Source: Rotaria sp. Silwood1 (taxonomy: Eukaryota > Rotifera > Eurotatoria > Philodinida > Philodinidae). Taken from it: DNA of 64,000 nt. This document shows positions 23,901 through 36,223 of the stretch, piece after piece. Below the pieces are notes generated by a model. That model was not told the origin of the DNA. It was given only the letters and a program-made list of their open reading frames with translations, and did no database searches. Position 1 is the stretch's first letter, and every line of letters starts with the position of its first letter. The position numbers and the translations under genes were made by a program. Location of the stretch: positions 356,987-420,986 of the forward strand of contig CAJNOP010000094.1 of assembly GCA_905250075.1 (NCBI GenBank), given 5' to 3'.

Positions 23901-26782
23901 AAAACAAGCATTAGAAGATGAACGACAACGTGTACAACGTATTCAAGAAAGACAATCACAATTACCGCCATCTTCACAAATTTTAACTGATGATGATGAT
24001 AATGATGATGAAGAAGATAATTTTAGTTTGGACAATAAGGTTAAAAAAGAAGATGAGAAAAAAGAAACTAAATCATTGATTTTTGAATATGATTCAAATA
24101 CGAATAAACCACTTATTTGGGTACTTCCTGAATTAATAGCTAAAATGAAACCTCATCAACTAGATGGAACTATGTTTTTATGGGATAATGTGTTTGAATC
24201 AATTGCACAAATTAAAAAAAATAATATTGGTACTGGATGCATTTTGGCTCATCATATGGGATTGTAAGTAATGTTCTTTTTCTATGAACTTTATTCTAAT
24301 TAATCGAAAACGAATGTCGCAGAGATAGCATTTGAAGATAGAAAGATGATAATCTGAAGTTCCAATAGATCGAACCTGTAATAATTGGATCAAACTAAGG
24401 TCATGATAGAAGAAGACTAGTTGTTATGAAAGGATACGTTTCAAATTTTAAGCTAATGAAACCTGTTCTTCAACTAATTCATCTCTTTTATGTTCAGATT
24501 TTGTACATTATGTAAACTCTAGTGGATTATGAGCACTCTGAAAAGGATTCAAGCCCACGGCTTATTGATGCCAACAAAATGCATTTTTCAATAGAATACT
24601 ATGGTGTTTCTCAGGAATACTAGAAAAATTGATCTTTCAATTTGGACTTGAAAATTTGCATAGAATAACGAGAATAGTCAATCATGAATGTATCAGATCA
24701 TTTGGTCTGTTCCTTCTGCTGAAAGAACAGCGAATCTGATGATTTTATATGAATGATGTAAGAGACGCGCTTTTACTATATCTTTATTTTCGAATAGGTG
24801 TAATGACAATATATCAAAATTTCACCAAAAAAACTGTTTTCACTAATGCTTCTATGTACGCAAAGCTATGAATCGAAATTCAGGAATCAATTTTTCTCGT
24901 ATTCCTGAAGAGAACTGCGGCATGGTACTACAAATCACTAAAATTAACATACGTCTACAGTAATAAGTTGTGATCTCATAATCTTGGAGTATTTATAATT
25001 CATTCAAGTCTACATGATGCACATGTTTTCTGCTCAAAAGTGGATACTCAGTTTAGGGTAGAGATGTGTCAGATCAGGATTACAACAGATATACTGGAAC
25101 TATGACTGAGATAAAAAATAAAGAACTTATTCCTGTTCATATCTAGTTGAGGGACTACTCTCGTAAGATCTTTTGTCAATTTGTTAGATCATATATAATT
25201 TCATTTTGTTATATTTTACAATTTGATCCAATGATTTCAAATTACGCGTTGACATTGACTATAATCTTTAGTTCTGCAGCATAATTAATCATTTACTTTA
25301 TAGATCATTGATTCGAAAAACCTTAGGCAAAAGATGTCAAAACATTTAATTAACTTGTCATTATGATTTTAGAAGCACATTCGTAATAAAAAAAAATGAG
25401 ATTCATTTGATTCTGTTCAACTTTTGTAAAAAAAAAATAATCAGATGACAGATTATAATCAAATATCAAAATATTTCTCATAATAAATATTATTTGAGAT
25501 AAAATCTATCATATTCATATATATTTATTATTTTTTAGAGGAAAAACATTTCAATTAATATCATTTTTACATACAATATTTAAACATAGTGATATAACAC
25601 GTACACGTACTTGTCTTATACTTTGTCCAGTTAATGTTATATCAAATTGGGCAGCAGAATTTTCTTATTGGTTATCAGGTGTTCGTCCAACAATAAAAGT
25701 TTATCAGTTTTCATTATTTAAAACAAAATCTGCACGTTGGGAACGTTTAGAAAAATGGAATGATAAAGGTGGTGTTATGTTAATGGGCTATGAAATCTAT
25801 CGTCGTTTATCAAATGATGCTGATTATAATTTTTTCTTATCAGATCCAGGTCCAGATATAATCGTTTGTGATGAAGGTCATGTACTTAAAAATGCTAAAG
25901 CTGGAATTTCAAAAGCATTAAATAAAATTCGTACTAAACGACGTATTATTTTAACTGGTACACCATTACAAAATAATCTTCGAGAATATTATTATATGGT
26001 TCATTTTGTTAAACCACATTTATGTAAATTTTAATACATAATTTATTTTTCATTTTTTAATAAATAGAAAAAATTTCATTTTAGTGGGTACTTATCGTGA
26101 ATTTAAAAATCAATTTATTGATCCTATTCGTGCTGGTCAACATAAAGATTCAAATATATATGCTGTACAATTAATGAAACGACGTGCTTTTGCTTTACAC
26201 GAACGTTTACAACATTGTACACACCGGTAAAATTATTTTTCTTTCATTTTTGTTTTTTTCTGTATTTATTTCAATAATATTTGTTTTTTTTTAGTCGAGA
26301 TTTTAATGTACTTCGAAAATATTTACCAGAGAAATATGAATATGTTATTAAAATTTATATGTGTGATTTACAAAAACAACTTTATAATAAATATTTAAAA
26401 ATTCAAAATATTGATCCATCGAGTTTGTTTCTTAGTTTTTAATGATATTTATTTGAAATGTTGCTTTTGATTTAGCTGGTTTCAATACGGCAAAATTATT
26501 TGCTGATTATCAATATTTAATGAAAATTTGGACAGTAAGTTTGTTTGCTTTTTTAAGATTGATTAAACAAAAAATATGATATATTTAGCATCCATGGTTA
26601 TTACGACCACATTTTATTGATCGTTGGAAAAAACAACAGAAAAATAATGATAATGAATCAGATAAGATTGATCCATTTTTTGATGATATTTTTGCTGGAT
26701 TATCAGATGATGATATGGCTGTTGAAGATGAACCACAAAAAAAACAATCAGCACCAAATAAACGATTAACAACAAAGATGGT

Positions 26783-26831
<49 letters not shown>

Positions 26832-29800
26832 GATAAAGTTTTTATTGATAGATGATCATCAGCATTGATCTGTAGATAGATATATTGATCAGTTTGAGTG
26901 GTACTGGAATGATTGAATTTATTGTTTGGATGAATATTATTGTGCATGACTCATTTTAAAATTAAGATAAAATCTGTTCGATGATTATCTGTCATAAACT
27001 ACAATTGCCGTAGATCTCCTAATGAGAAAAGAATGATAATAAGTAAATGACTTGAGAGTTGATACTCCTGTCACAACTGACCAAATAAGAATAAACTTGT
27101 GCAAAGATAACAATTTATTTGATTTATCTATTGAGATAGTACATTTTGTCGAAGATATTTACATATGAAAATTGACTTCTGTATCTATTGGGCAAGTTAA
27201 ATTACGAGATAGCTATTTTTTGTTTGATAATTTAACTATGAATATAATTAATAATAAAGAACCTACTTATCAATGTCGAAGACTATGTAAGGGACTATCT
27301 GTTTTGTAGACAGACGCAAGAGCTAATCTTATATGGCAAACTTTGGAAATTCTTACTTATGTAATATTTCCATCAGTAGGACAAAATAAAATTGCCCTGT
27401 TTTATGCCTAAAACTTGATAAACAAACGGAAAGTACGTCGTGTTTTAACAAGATTCCTTTTTTCTGGCAAGTACAATCAATCTTCGAAGGTCCATCATTC
27501 GTCCGAATAGACTCCCGATCGTTGAGTGACCACGCTATATGATACGTATCTATAATATGCCGTATGAAAGCCTCAGTAGGATCAGCCATGGAATGTCATT
27601 AACAGCTATTTGTCTTGGATTATCTATTCAATAGGATGCTAACTGCATGATAACAAACATCTACTCTTGTGATTAGTTAGTCCCTATTGTTAGCGTAAGA
27701 ACTCTGCATCAAATCGACCTTCTGTACAGGGCTACGTCGAATCATAATTGTAGCGAAAATATCTGGCTGTTGAATCTGTCGCTAGACAACACTAGATACC
27801 GCGAGGTAGATGAAATAAAGAGATATTCTTCTTCTGCCTTTCCGAATCTTACATTGAATAAGACACTATATATAAAGTTAACTATTCGTTTGTATAATAA
27901 TTTAGAATTAAAGAAACATTGTAACTTTGAATATTGAATATAAATAATTATTTGCCATTTGTTGAATTTATATAGTTATTGATCGATTAATTTTATTGTA
28001 GAAAACTGGTGAATCCAACCATCATCGACATAAAAAGGATGAAGATGATGGTAATTCGAGTTCAAATTCATCGTCATCTACTTCAGAATTTTTGGCTTTA
28101 TTTAATAATACAAATTGGAAACAATATACATCGACATCATCATCAGCATCAGCACGTGCTTCAACGACATCATCATCTTATTCAACAAATGATCCATGTC
28201 AACAAGCAATGAATGATGAATGGTGGTTCTCATTTTTTGATAATACAGCTGAATATGATATTAGTTTAAGTGGAAAATTAACATTTCTTAAAACACTACT
28301 TGATGAATGTGAACAAATTGGTGATAAAGTTTTATTATTTAGTCGTTCACTTTTTTCACTATCATATTTGGAACAATATCTTAAATATTGGGATTCACTT
28401 GCTAGTGGAAAAAAAATTCAAGCAGATGATTTTGATGCTAAAGTTAAACCTAATGGTCGATGGAAATTTGGTATTGATTATTTTCGTATTGATGGTTTGT
28501 ATTAATTTTAATTAATTATTAAATAATGAAAGATAGAGTTTCGTTTTTTCTGTTTTTAGGTAGTACAGATATTGCTACACGAACTAGTTATATAGGAAAA
28601 TTTAATGATGCAGCTAATATTCGTTCACGTCTTTTTATTGTTTCAACAATGGCTGGTGGTATTGGTATTAATTTAATTGGTAGTAATCGTGTAGTTATAT
28701 TTGATTGTAGTTGGAATCCTTGTAAGTAATACGAAGGAATTTAAATTTATATCAAAGTTTTTCGTCTTTGTGTTATCTAGCTTCGGATTTACAAGCTTTA
28801 TTTCGTTCATATCGTTTGGGTCAAAAAAAAGCAACGTATGTCTATCGATTATTGAGTAAAGGTTCTATGGAAGAGAGAATTTATTTTCGTCAAGTTAATA
28901 AACAAGCTATGGCTCAACGGTAAGCTTTTTACATGTTCATTAATAATATTTTGAGTATATACAAGAAAAGGTTTTTATTCTTTTTGTCTATTGCCAGTTG
29001 TAATCATGAATGATAAAAAAAGTCATTAATTACATAATGAGTGAATGTTGGACGACAATGCTAGGCATAAGCAAGACGGGTCGTTTTCGGCTCCGTCGGG
29101 ATTGAACCATTTTACTCATATCTATTTAGAATACATTAGTCATGACAATATGACATTTGATGCAAGTTTTATATGATTATAGAAGATATCGCTTCCAATA
29201 AAAATGTGTTGGTCCTCGTCTTAGTCTCGGTTCCGATTCCATCTTGCTCATAACTAATCTTTAGAGTTCAGGATTTAAAGTAAACAATGTGGATGTCGAT
29301 ATTATCTTTACCGGACGCCTTTTGAAATCTACACCTACATCGACATCCTTGACCCACATCCAAAGCCATTATTCTCTGAAATATATGGGTTTTGCTTTGG
29401 ATATCTATCTGGTTAGACGAAATCTACTAAAATTTCTCAATGAGTTGAATATTTACTTTACTGTATATTGTAACTTGGAGCTTGTCGTTACTCAGCGAAT
29501 GAGTATCATGGCATTTTCGGAAAAATGCGGATACATAATATAGATTGCTTTATTTTTCAAGAATGAAATTTGGTCGTTTCTTTTTTTCAGTGTTGTTGAT
29601 GCTCAACAACTTGCTCGACATTTTACTGAATCTGAATTACGTGAACTTTATTCGTTTAAACCTGAAGAAGATGAACCACAAGAATATAAATTACAAACAT
29701 TACCAGATGATATTATATTACGAAATTGTGTAGAAAAAAATCCTAAATTAATACAGAATATTCTTGAACATGATTCTTTACTTGAAAATCATATTGAAGA

Positions 29801-30497
29801 ACAATTAACACGTGAAGAAAAATATTATGCTCTTAAAGAACTTGAACGAGATGAACGACAAGCTGAATATCAATCAACTATTGCTAAAACTTTAGCTAAT
29901 CTTGCAAATAAAAATAATAATAATAATAATAATAACAATAATAATACAAATTTTCCTCAAATTAGTTCAGAAACAACATCAAACGATTCAAAAAAAGATC
30001 GAAAAATAATAACAGCACCACCATTAAATACATATAATCCGTATCAACCACCTCCACCAATGTGTGCACAAGCTCGTGCTGGTATATCAACAGCACAAGA
30101 AGCTCGTGGTCTTGAACGTTTAACAGAATTATTATTTCCAAAAGAAGCTCCACCACTTCCAGCTGGTAAAGCAGCTGAATTACCACCGTTAAAAGAAGTA
30201 ACTGATATGCCTGTATCAAAAGATGAAATAGCTGATATTAATCTTGATGATGAAGATTTTGATCCACGAACAAAAAAAGAAAAACAAAAAGCTTTATTAC
30301 AAGAACAACGTGCACTTGTTAAATTATATAATGATAAAAAGAAATTATTAAATCCACCAAAAGTTCCTAAAGTTTTAAAACGTCCAAAAAAACTTCCAGC
30401 AGTAAATACAGCGATTATTACAAATCCATATCAATTTATGCCAGTTACGCTTAATCCATTTGATATGCCACCTAGTATGCAAAAACGTTCAGATTGA
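20950..30497 (+). CDS. ATRX: ATRX/XNP-type SNF2 chromatin-remodelling ATPase
   Basis: Eleven exons join in phase: 20950-21296, 23478-24263, 25539-26023, 26085-26226, 26295-26422, 26476-26534, 26589-26780, 28002-28494, 28560-28721, 28781-28919 and 29591-30497. The product is 1279 residues, close to Drosophila XNP and about half of human ATRX. The first 330 residues are basic/acidic and disordered, and open with an AT-hook-like KRGRPPKRK. The SNF2 core has HHMGLGKT (about 374-381, split by an intron), CDEGHVLKN (about 488), LTGTPLQNNLREY, then the C-terminal lobe with YFRIDGSTD, STMAGGIGINLIGSNRVV and FRSYRLGQKK (about 939-948). The following EHDSLLENHIEEQLTREE segment is ATRX-specific and separates it from RAD54L2/ARIP4. 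No cysteine-rich ADD domain is seen, so histone H3K9me3 reading by ADD should be absent. The family remodels nucleosomes at heterochromatin and telomeres. Confidence 0.88.
21297..23477 (+). other. ATRX intron 1, carrying a repeat element
   Basis: This 2.2 kb intron lies between the short first exon and the second exon. It contains the inverted-repeat element at 22298-23033 and, just beyond it, an 18-bp perfect palindrome (23040-23057). No gene is supported inside it. Confidence 0.6.
22298..23033. mobile_element. Putative MITE with GTGTACT(T)CAAAAAGTGA ends
   Basis: The left end (22298-22314) reads GTGTACTCAAAAAGTGA. The right end (23016-23033), read on the other strand, gives GTGTACTTCAAAAAGTGA, identical apart from one inserted base. 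The 736-bp interval contains a hairpin of about 10-bp arms near 22710 (GCTCTAATTG and its complement) and a stretch near 22340 with GTCCGTCCGGCCG. No transposase frame is present and no clear target duplication was seen. Calling it a mobile element is therefore an inference from the inverted ends. Confidence 0.45.
24264..25538 (+). other. ATRX intron 2
   Basis: This intron of about 1.28 kb splits the codon just before the Walker GKT. It is AT-rich and I recognise nothing else in it. Confidence 0.5.
26791..26827 (+). repeat. Poly-T homopolymer, 37 bases
   Basis: This is an uninterrupted T tract ten bases after the splice donor of ATRX intron 7. Its length may vary through slippage or sequencing error. 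It could be the A-tail of a retroposed sequence inserted on the opposite strand, though no body was identified. Confidence 0.9.
27596..27845 (+). repeat. Dispersed repeat, copy A
   Basis: This segment aligns by eye with 60629-60902 in the same orientation. Shared blocks include TCA(T/C)TAACAGCT(A/G)TTTGTCT, ATCTACTCTT(G/A)TGA, and a stretch around ATATC, TTGAATCT and AGACA(A/G)CACT ending in TAGATGA. The copies are diverged and have several indels. The family and coding status are unknown. Confidence 0.6.
28920..29590 (+). other. ATRX intron 10
   Basis: This 671-bp intron splits an Arg codon between the helicase motif VI exon and the last exon. It holds an inverted GGATGTCGAT / ATCGACATCC pair at about 29291-29348. 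Nothing else is recognised. Confidence 0.45.
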
Positions 30498-30918
30498 ATT
30501 TAAGATAACTTTTTTTTTTGTCCGATAATGTAGATACTTTAGTTTGTGTCTGTGTGTGTGTGTCAGATGTATTTCAACCAAAAGTTAAAAATATTAAAAT
30601 GTGAATTTGCCTAGTCATTGGCACTGATTACTCTTTTCTGTGTTGTAAAATGTAGTAATAAGGTATATACCTTTAAAATTTGTGTTGATCTTTTTTCTTT
30701 TTCTTTTTGTTTTCTCACCGGTTTTTTAACGATATAACTTCTTGTTGCTATTTCTTTCTTTTTCTAGGTGTAGAAATGCATTAGGATTTGTTGTTTATTA
30801 ACATAGTCTTTGTCAATATACAAGGATACTTAAATTGACATTTTTTCTTGATAAGAAAAAAATAAATAGCATAGCTATCAAAATTTAAAGGACGCATTTT
30901 GATAATAGTACGACTTTC
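30498..30918. other. Intergenic region ATRX - hydrolase-like gene
   Basis: This holds the ATRX 3' UTR, with a short GT run near 30547-30562, and the promoter of the next gene on the same strand. No further gene is seen. Confidence 0.5.
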
Positions 30919-32700
30919 ATGAAGGTGTTGTTATTTATTGCTTTTGTTTTTGTCCAAAATATAAAATTTCTAGAGGGACAAACAACATGTCGATTTGCAG
31001 ATTTATTTACTATTGATGATCTTGTTTACAATCGAAATGATGCTATTCATCGATTTAAAATGCATATGTGTCTGTGGGAGGGAAAGTTTGGCTACGGAGT
31101 TGGATATAATCATGAAATAGGTATAACATATGATGGTCATAAAATAGATTACACAACAGGTGATTTACATGAAAATTTACAATATTGGACAGCAGCTTCA
31201 AAAGAAGCACTTCATGTTAATATGCTGTCATTATATTTGATGGATGACATATATGCTCGACAATTTTTTGGTAATACATCACAAGATGATATTGTACAAA
31301 TTTTAGAAAGAAAAATTGCATCATATAATGATTTTCATCGACGTTATCCTGGTTTTGGTGGTTTTTTACCTTGGTTTGCTGCTAATGGTTCAGCAATGAA
31401 TTTACTCAATGGTTGGGAATCTAAAGTACCTGGTCTTGATAATGGACAATTAATATGGAGCATAAAAATTTTAATTGAAACACTTAAAACTAAAAAATTA
31501 TTTAATTTAGCTGATAAATATGAACAACGTATTGAACTTATGACACAAACATCTATACCAGTATTTTATGAAGCAGAAAGAGGTGGTATTCGATGTGAAT
31601 CAGGTATATTAAATATGTTTAATGAAAGTCAAACAACAAATCCAAATAATTATGTAACAAGAGGTACTTGTTTATTAGATGATCCATATGAAGGTATTTA
31701 TATTAGAAATTCATTTTTGCTTTTTTGTTCAATATAAATTTGATTTATTTATTATTGTATAGGGGAATTAATGGCATATTTTATGGATTTATATGCTCCT
31801 TGGACATTATATAATTATACAATGGACGAACGTAATCGTATTTGGACATATAAACGTGCTCGTCTTGTTCGTGATGAATACAATACAAGTACACAATCAA
31901 CTAATGTTACACAAAAACAAGTCACTGTTCAACGTGGTTTTTGGTTTTCAAGTCATGAACAATGGAAATATTTCTATTTACCTTATCGAGATATTGACCT
32001 TCAAAATCGTCTATTTACTAATGGAGAAAAAGTACGTGTATATCACTCAGCACAAAATTATATACCAGGTTTGTATGCTAGCGTAGCATCCGATGCTAAA
32101 CCTGGTACTTATCAAGTTGATTATTGGAGTGCATGTGGTATTCAACAAATAGCTTTTCAACCAATTGAACATGAGTCAGTTGTTACACCATATGCAAGTT
32201 TTCCTGTTATTATGGCTAATGAATCAATTGGTTTAGCTTGGTATTTAAATATGCTTCAAGGTCCAGCTATGCAAAATATGTATGGAAGTACAGAAGCAAC
32301 TAATGTTAATGGTCAATCTATATCACCAGTTATAACATGGGATTCAAAAATAACAACAGTCGTAGCTATGCTTAGTTCTCATTTAATTGATGTTTCACGT
32401 GAAATTCTTAAACGAGATCGAACTTATGAACGTTTTTATAATATAACTGAATTTGAATGGTCAAGAGTATTTGGTTCAAAACCGTTGTTAGGTGAAGATC
32501 TTCTATGGTCATTACCTTCAGTTAAAATTCCTCGTCCAACTGATGGTTTACCAGATTTCACTCAATGTCGTAATGCATTACCTACTTCATTGTCAACAAC
32601 TACTTCGACTACATCATACTCATTATCTACCATAAATAAACCTTCTTACGTCATTGTCACTATTGTACTATTTGCTTTTCTCATCGTTTTATCGAAATAA
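30919..32700 (+). CDS. Secreted, probably GPI-anchored glycoside hydrolase-like protein
   Basis: There are two exons, 30919-31693 and 31763-32700, separated by a 69-bp intron with in-phase Gly codon splitting. They encode 570 residues. A signal peptide is clear (MKVLLFIAFVFVQNIKFLEG). The C-terminus has a Thr/Ser-rich spacer followed by a hydrophobic tail (YVIVTIVLFAFLIVLSK), the pattern of a GPI-anchor signal. The body contains YPGFGGFLPWF, NGWESKVPGLDNGQLIWSI, GLAWYLNMLQGPAMQNMYG and several N-glycosylation sequons. The aromatic/acidic pattern and LDNGQLIW resemble (alpha/alpha)6-barrel beta-1,2-glucanases of the GH144/GH162 type, known mainly from bacteria and fungi. That assignment is from memory and uncertain. 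Catalytic residues were not identified. If correct, the gene is a candidate for horizontal acquisition. Confidence 0.7.
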
Positions 32701-33173
32701 AAGCATAAACATACACATACTATACATTCTGTTGTAGTTAGATGTATTAATTTGTTGATGGTGATAGAAAGAAAGAAAGAAAGAAAAATAAAATAATAAC
32801 AAACAGTAGTTGGGTGTAGTATTTTATTGTGTTTTACGCATTTATAAAAAAACATTTCACTGTTTCTATTTATAGTTGTTGTTACAAGGGGGTCAATGAA
32901 TGGCATATTCTATTATGAATAGAAAAGTACTTCATCTATCCAAGTTATGTATTGAAATACATACGCATATATATAGAATACATTAATATTAACCTTGTGG
33001 TATTAAATGTCTCTTTTACGTTTGTAAGAACGAAAGAAATAGTGACAAGCAAGAAGTAAATAACGAAATATAAATTCAAGGAGAAGAACAAAGTTATATG
33101 ATACTATTGTATTTTCGTTCGTGTTCGTTTGTAACTTTTTGTTATATTATTTTTTACTTTTAGACTATAACAA
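32701..33173. other. Intergenic region with probable 5' UTR intron
   Basis: This is the 3' flank of the hydrolase-like gene and the leader of the next gene. A pyrimidine-rich stretch ending TTTTAG lies nine bases before the next ATG, and a possible donor (GTAAGA) lies near 33023. A 5' UTR intron is therefore likely. Confidence 0.45.
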
Positions 33174-33749
33174 ATGGGTTCTGAACGTTTAAGTCATATG
33201 TTTGCAGCTAAAGATCCTGCATATAAAGACAGCTCCCTTTTGTCAAAGTTTGAAGCTGAAAAATATTCATCTCATCGTTCAATATTTCATGCAAGTGGAA
33301 CGCATCCACTGTTAGTGGGACATTCTAAAAAGCTATCGTCCTCATTATCATTGATAAAAAAACTGAAGTCAAAACAAAGCTCAAAAGATAAAAAATTACT
33401 TAAACTTTATAGTCGACAATTATCTCATATTGAAACATCACTTGATGCGATTGAATTATTAACAAAATCGAACAATACTGAACACATTAAAATTCTCTTG
33501 TCATTTAGAAAACAACTTAATAAACTTATTCAAGATCTTGAAAATCTACGTTATTCGTCATCAGAAGAAGACAATCATCCATTTGATCGAATAAAAATTG
33601 AAATTGAACAATTCATAAACGATTTAAAATCCTATAAAATAAATGATGATGATCCAGATTCAAAAAATTCTATTGATTATATAGTGAATTTTCCTTTGGA
33701 TGTTTCCGATTCTGAAAACGATGAAGAAATAATTTCAATGTCTTTTTAA
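33174..33749 (+). CDS. Uncharacterised charged helical protein
   Basis: This is a single coding exon of 191 residues. It starts MGSERLSHMFAAKDPAYKDS, so Met-Gly-Ser could be a myristoylation site, though the following residues are not decisive. A Lys/Leu-rich helical segment (about residues 55-125, with LSSSLSLIKKLKSKQSSKDK and IKILLSFRKQLNKLIQDLENL) suggests a coiled coil. The C-terminus is strongly acidic and ends SDSENDEEIISMSF. There is no signal peptide and no membrane segment. Codon use matches the neighbouring genes, and a splice acceptor sits just upstream of the ATG, which supports a real gene. I do not recognise the family. Confidence 0.6.
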   Translation: MGSERLSHMFAAKDPAYKDSSLLSKFEAEKYSSHRSIFHASGTHPLLVGHSKKLSSSLSLIKKLKSKQSSKDKKLLKLYSRQLSHIETSLDAIELLTKSNNTEHIKILLSFRKQLNKLIQDLENLRYSSSEEDNHPFDRIKIEIEQFINDLKSYKINDDDPDSKNSIDYIVNFPLDVSDSENDEEIISMSF

Positions 33750-36223
33750 GTACATATACACATGACTCATTACAATTTGTTTTTCTCTTTGTATATATAT
33801 ATGATATTTTTATTTTATTTGAAATGAGTTTCTTATTTACATTAAATACTTAATAAAAGCGTTTGTTTTTAACTTAAAATAGATTCCTTAATACAGAAAA
33901 TTGAACTTGGAATTTTTGTGAAATAATTCCACAGTAGACATAGTACTTTCGATCTCTTTTAGTGTGGAAACATATACAATGGTTTTCATTATCTTGTTTT
34001 TCATCTTGTAATAAGCAGTCACTCATTCAATATCAAATCTTGAAAATGGCAACTGATCAGTTATAAAGCAATTTTGAATAGCCAGCATAAACTAAAACAA
34101 CATCTTCATAACTAATCGAAAGACTAGCTTACGATCATTCTCACTAATAATGTTTATTGAAGTACTTTACAAACGATACACGCTTATACAGAAGAGATTG
34201 AAAGAGAAAGACTAGCAAAGAAGAGGACAATAGGAAAAGAAAAGTCACCGGAAGGTGATATCAATATCGGTAAAACATAAGCATATCGATCATATCATTC
34301 GAACTACATATATTAAATCATCTTGCAGTAAACATTCTTTCTTTATGAACATCTTTGGTTCTGGCTATGAACAAATTCTTTTTGGTGGCGACCTATGCAT
34401 GGACTTGGTCAATGTAAACATCAATAAAAGATGCTACTTAAATAAATGATATTATTGAAGCTGTAGAGATGATTATCAAGAAATTAATTGGCTCTATGAT
34501 CGAATTCAATAATGGTACAAAAAAAAGAGAAAAAAGTAAAAGAATGGGCAAACAGATATTATTGTCTTTTCAATGGCTTTGCAACATTTGTTGATCAGAT
34601 ATGGTATTTCGCAATGCTTTTGGTTCAGAGTAAAAATAGAAAATAACCTGGTTTATCTCATCGTGAATTAAGAGATAAATCGCAGGTGTCGATGAATGTG
34701 GTGTCAAATACTCTGGAAAGGGACACATGATTTTAGTCAAACCATCATCGATAGTATTGAAAATCTTATTAAGCAGGAACTAAACGTGATGTTTGAAATC
34801 CGTCTATCTAAAAAATTTAAAATAGTAACAGTCAAAAACTATTCAATAAAATAATAAAGGACACTTAACAGGATGTGAAAACTTATAAAACGAATATTTT
34901 GATTTCTATTTGTTCGATCCGCACGGTATTCGTACTGTAGATGTTTTACTATAATTCTAATCATACAATCACAACATATATATGTCATCTTTAATCATAA
35001 TCCTATATTCATACACATTCACTTAAATACCTTTAAGTCAGCCTAAAAATACTTACAGATTTTCTGACAATACAATGAATATAATGGCTCTATCGGAAAC
35101 AGAACATTCAGGATATATACTCAAGTCAAATCAATACTTACACTCTAATGAAATGATTATATGATTGTATTATTAGAATTACGTAGTTAGAGTGACATGA
35201 TTAATATGCTCATGTTGTTTAAGTTTGCGTCATCTGCTAAAGTTGTCCTATACTTTTTAGTTTATGTGATAATTTTTATTGTCAAGATTTGATTTTCAAT
35301 GAGTGATCGAATATGACAACATGAAAAACAAGCTGATAATAACCATCATGTATTTTTTTCCTTATGAAACAGATCGAAAATACGCTCTATTGTTTAGAAA
35401 TAAAGCACATTTTATACTGCATATCTTTTCTTCAAATATGTCTACTATTGAGATAGTATGCTTATAAATATAAGATACAGTTGGACATGTAAGTCGATGC
35501 ATTGAGTGGTGATGATACCTTAAATTTTTTGATAAGTTATTTAAAACTTTCTTGATTTTGAGAAATTTTGAAATGTAAATGAGAACTGTGAAAAATCAAA
35601 TATCTATTTTTGTATTTCAGCAGCAGTGACTCAATCGATCACCTTGCATTGCAAAATATAATGTTAGACTTGGTTATGGTATAAGTAATGAATATGCATA
35701 ATTAAATTGACTTTTGTATCAAATATTTCATTCATAGTATAGTAAATGAGTATATGTGCTTCTGTTATTGAAAAATGATCTACATATTTTATGGATGATC
35801 GTCTTGTTTTATCATTAGAAACTGTTGTAAATCTATTGTTACGTTAAATAAATTTTCAATATAAATAGTATCCTGTATTGAACAGAGGAATGTCTACAAG
35901 ATAGTCGCTATAATAATATTCAGAAGAAAAAAAAAGAATTCGAGAGATTTATAGATCAGCACAAATCCTCTTCCATTCATTACCATAAGAAAAAAAAAAC
36001 AAATTAGTCTATCAAGAATGTGCATGTAGGTGAGTAAACCATTTGATAAATTCTGATCTCCTTTGTCGGATAGGTGATATTGATAGTAAAAATATTATTA
36101 CAATTTAAAATAGATTAGATTAAACAAAGGCAATTGTCAATAACATTGATTTAAGATAATTATTTGATATTTGATAAGTAAATATTAATTTCAAGTTTAT
36201 TATAAGTTAATGATTAAAAAAAT
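33750..36223. other. Intergenic sequence
   Basis: This is 2.5 kb of AT-rich DNA between convergent genes. No frame with protein-like features was found on either strand, and no transposon ends were defined. Confidence 0.55.

Larger units (their letters stand above)
26781..28001 (+). other. ATRX intron 7 with poly-T run and a dispersed repeat
   Basis: This 1.22 kb intron starts with a 37-base T run (26791-26827) and ends with a repeat (about 27596-27845) that is also found at about 60629-60902. An unrelated 78-codon frame on the minus strand (27353-27589) shows no known domain. Confidence 0.55.

Noticed and set aside
27353..27589. 78-codon minus-strand frame in ATRX intron 7
   Set aside because: It has a plausible amino-acid mix but no known domain, and it is adjacent to the dispersed repeat. 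It could belong to a degraded element, but I could not support it.
20950..30497. RAD54L2/ARIP4 as the identity of the SNF2 gene
   Set aside because: The C-terminal EHDSLL...EELTREE-like segment and the YLPEKYEYV block fit ATRX better than ARIP4.
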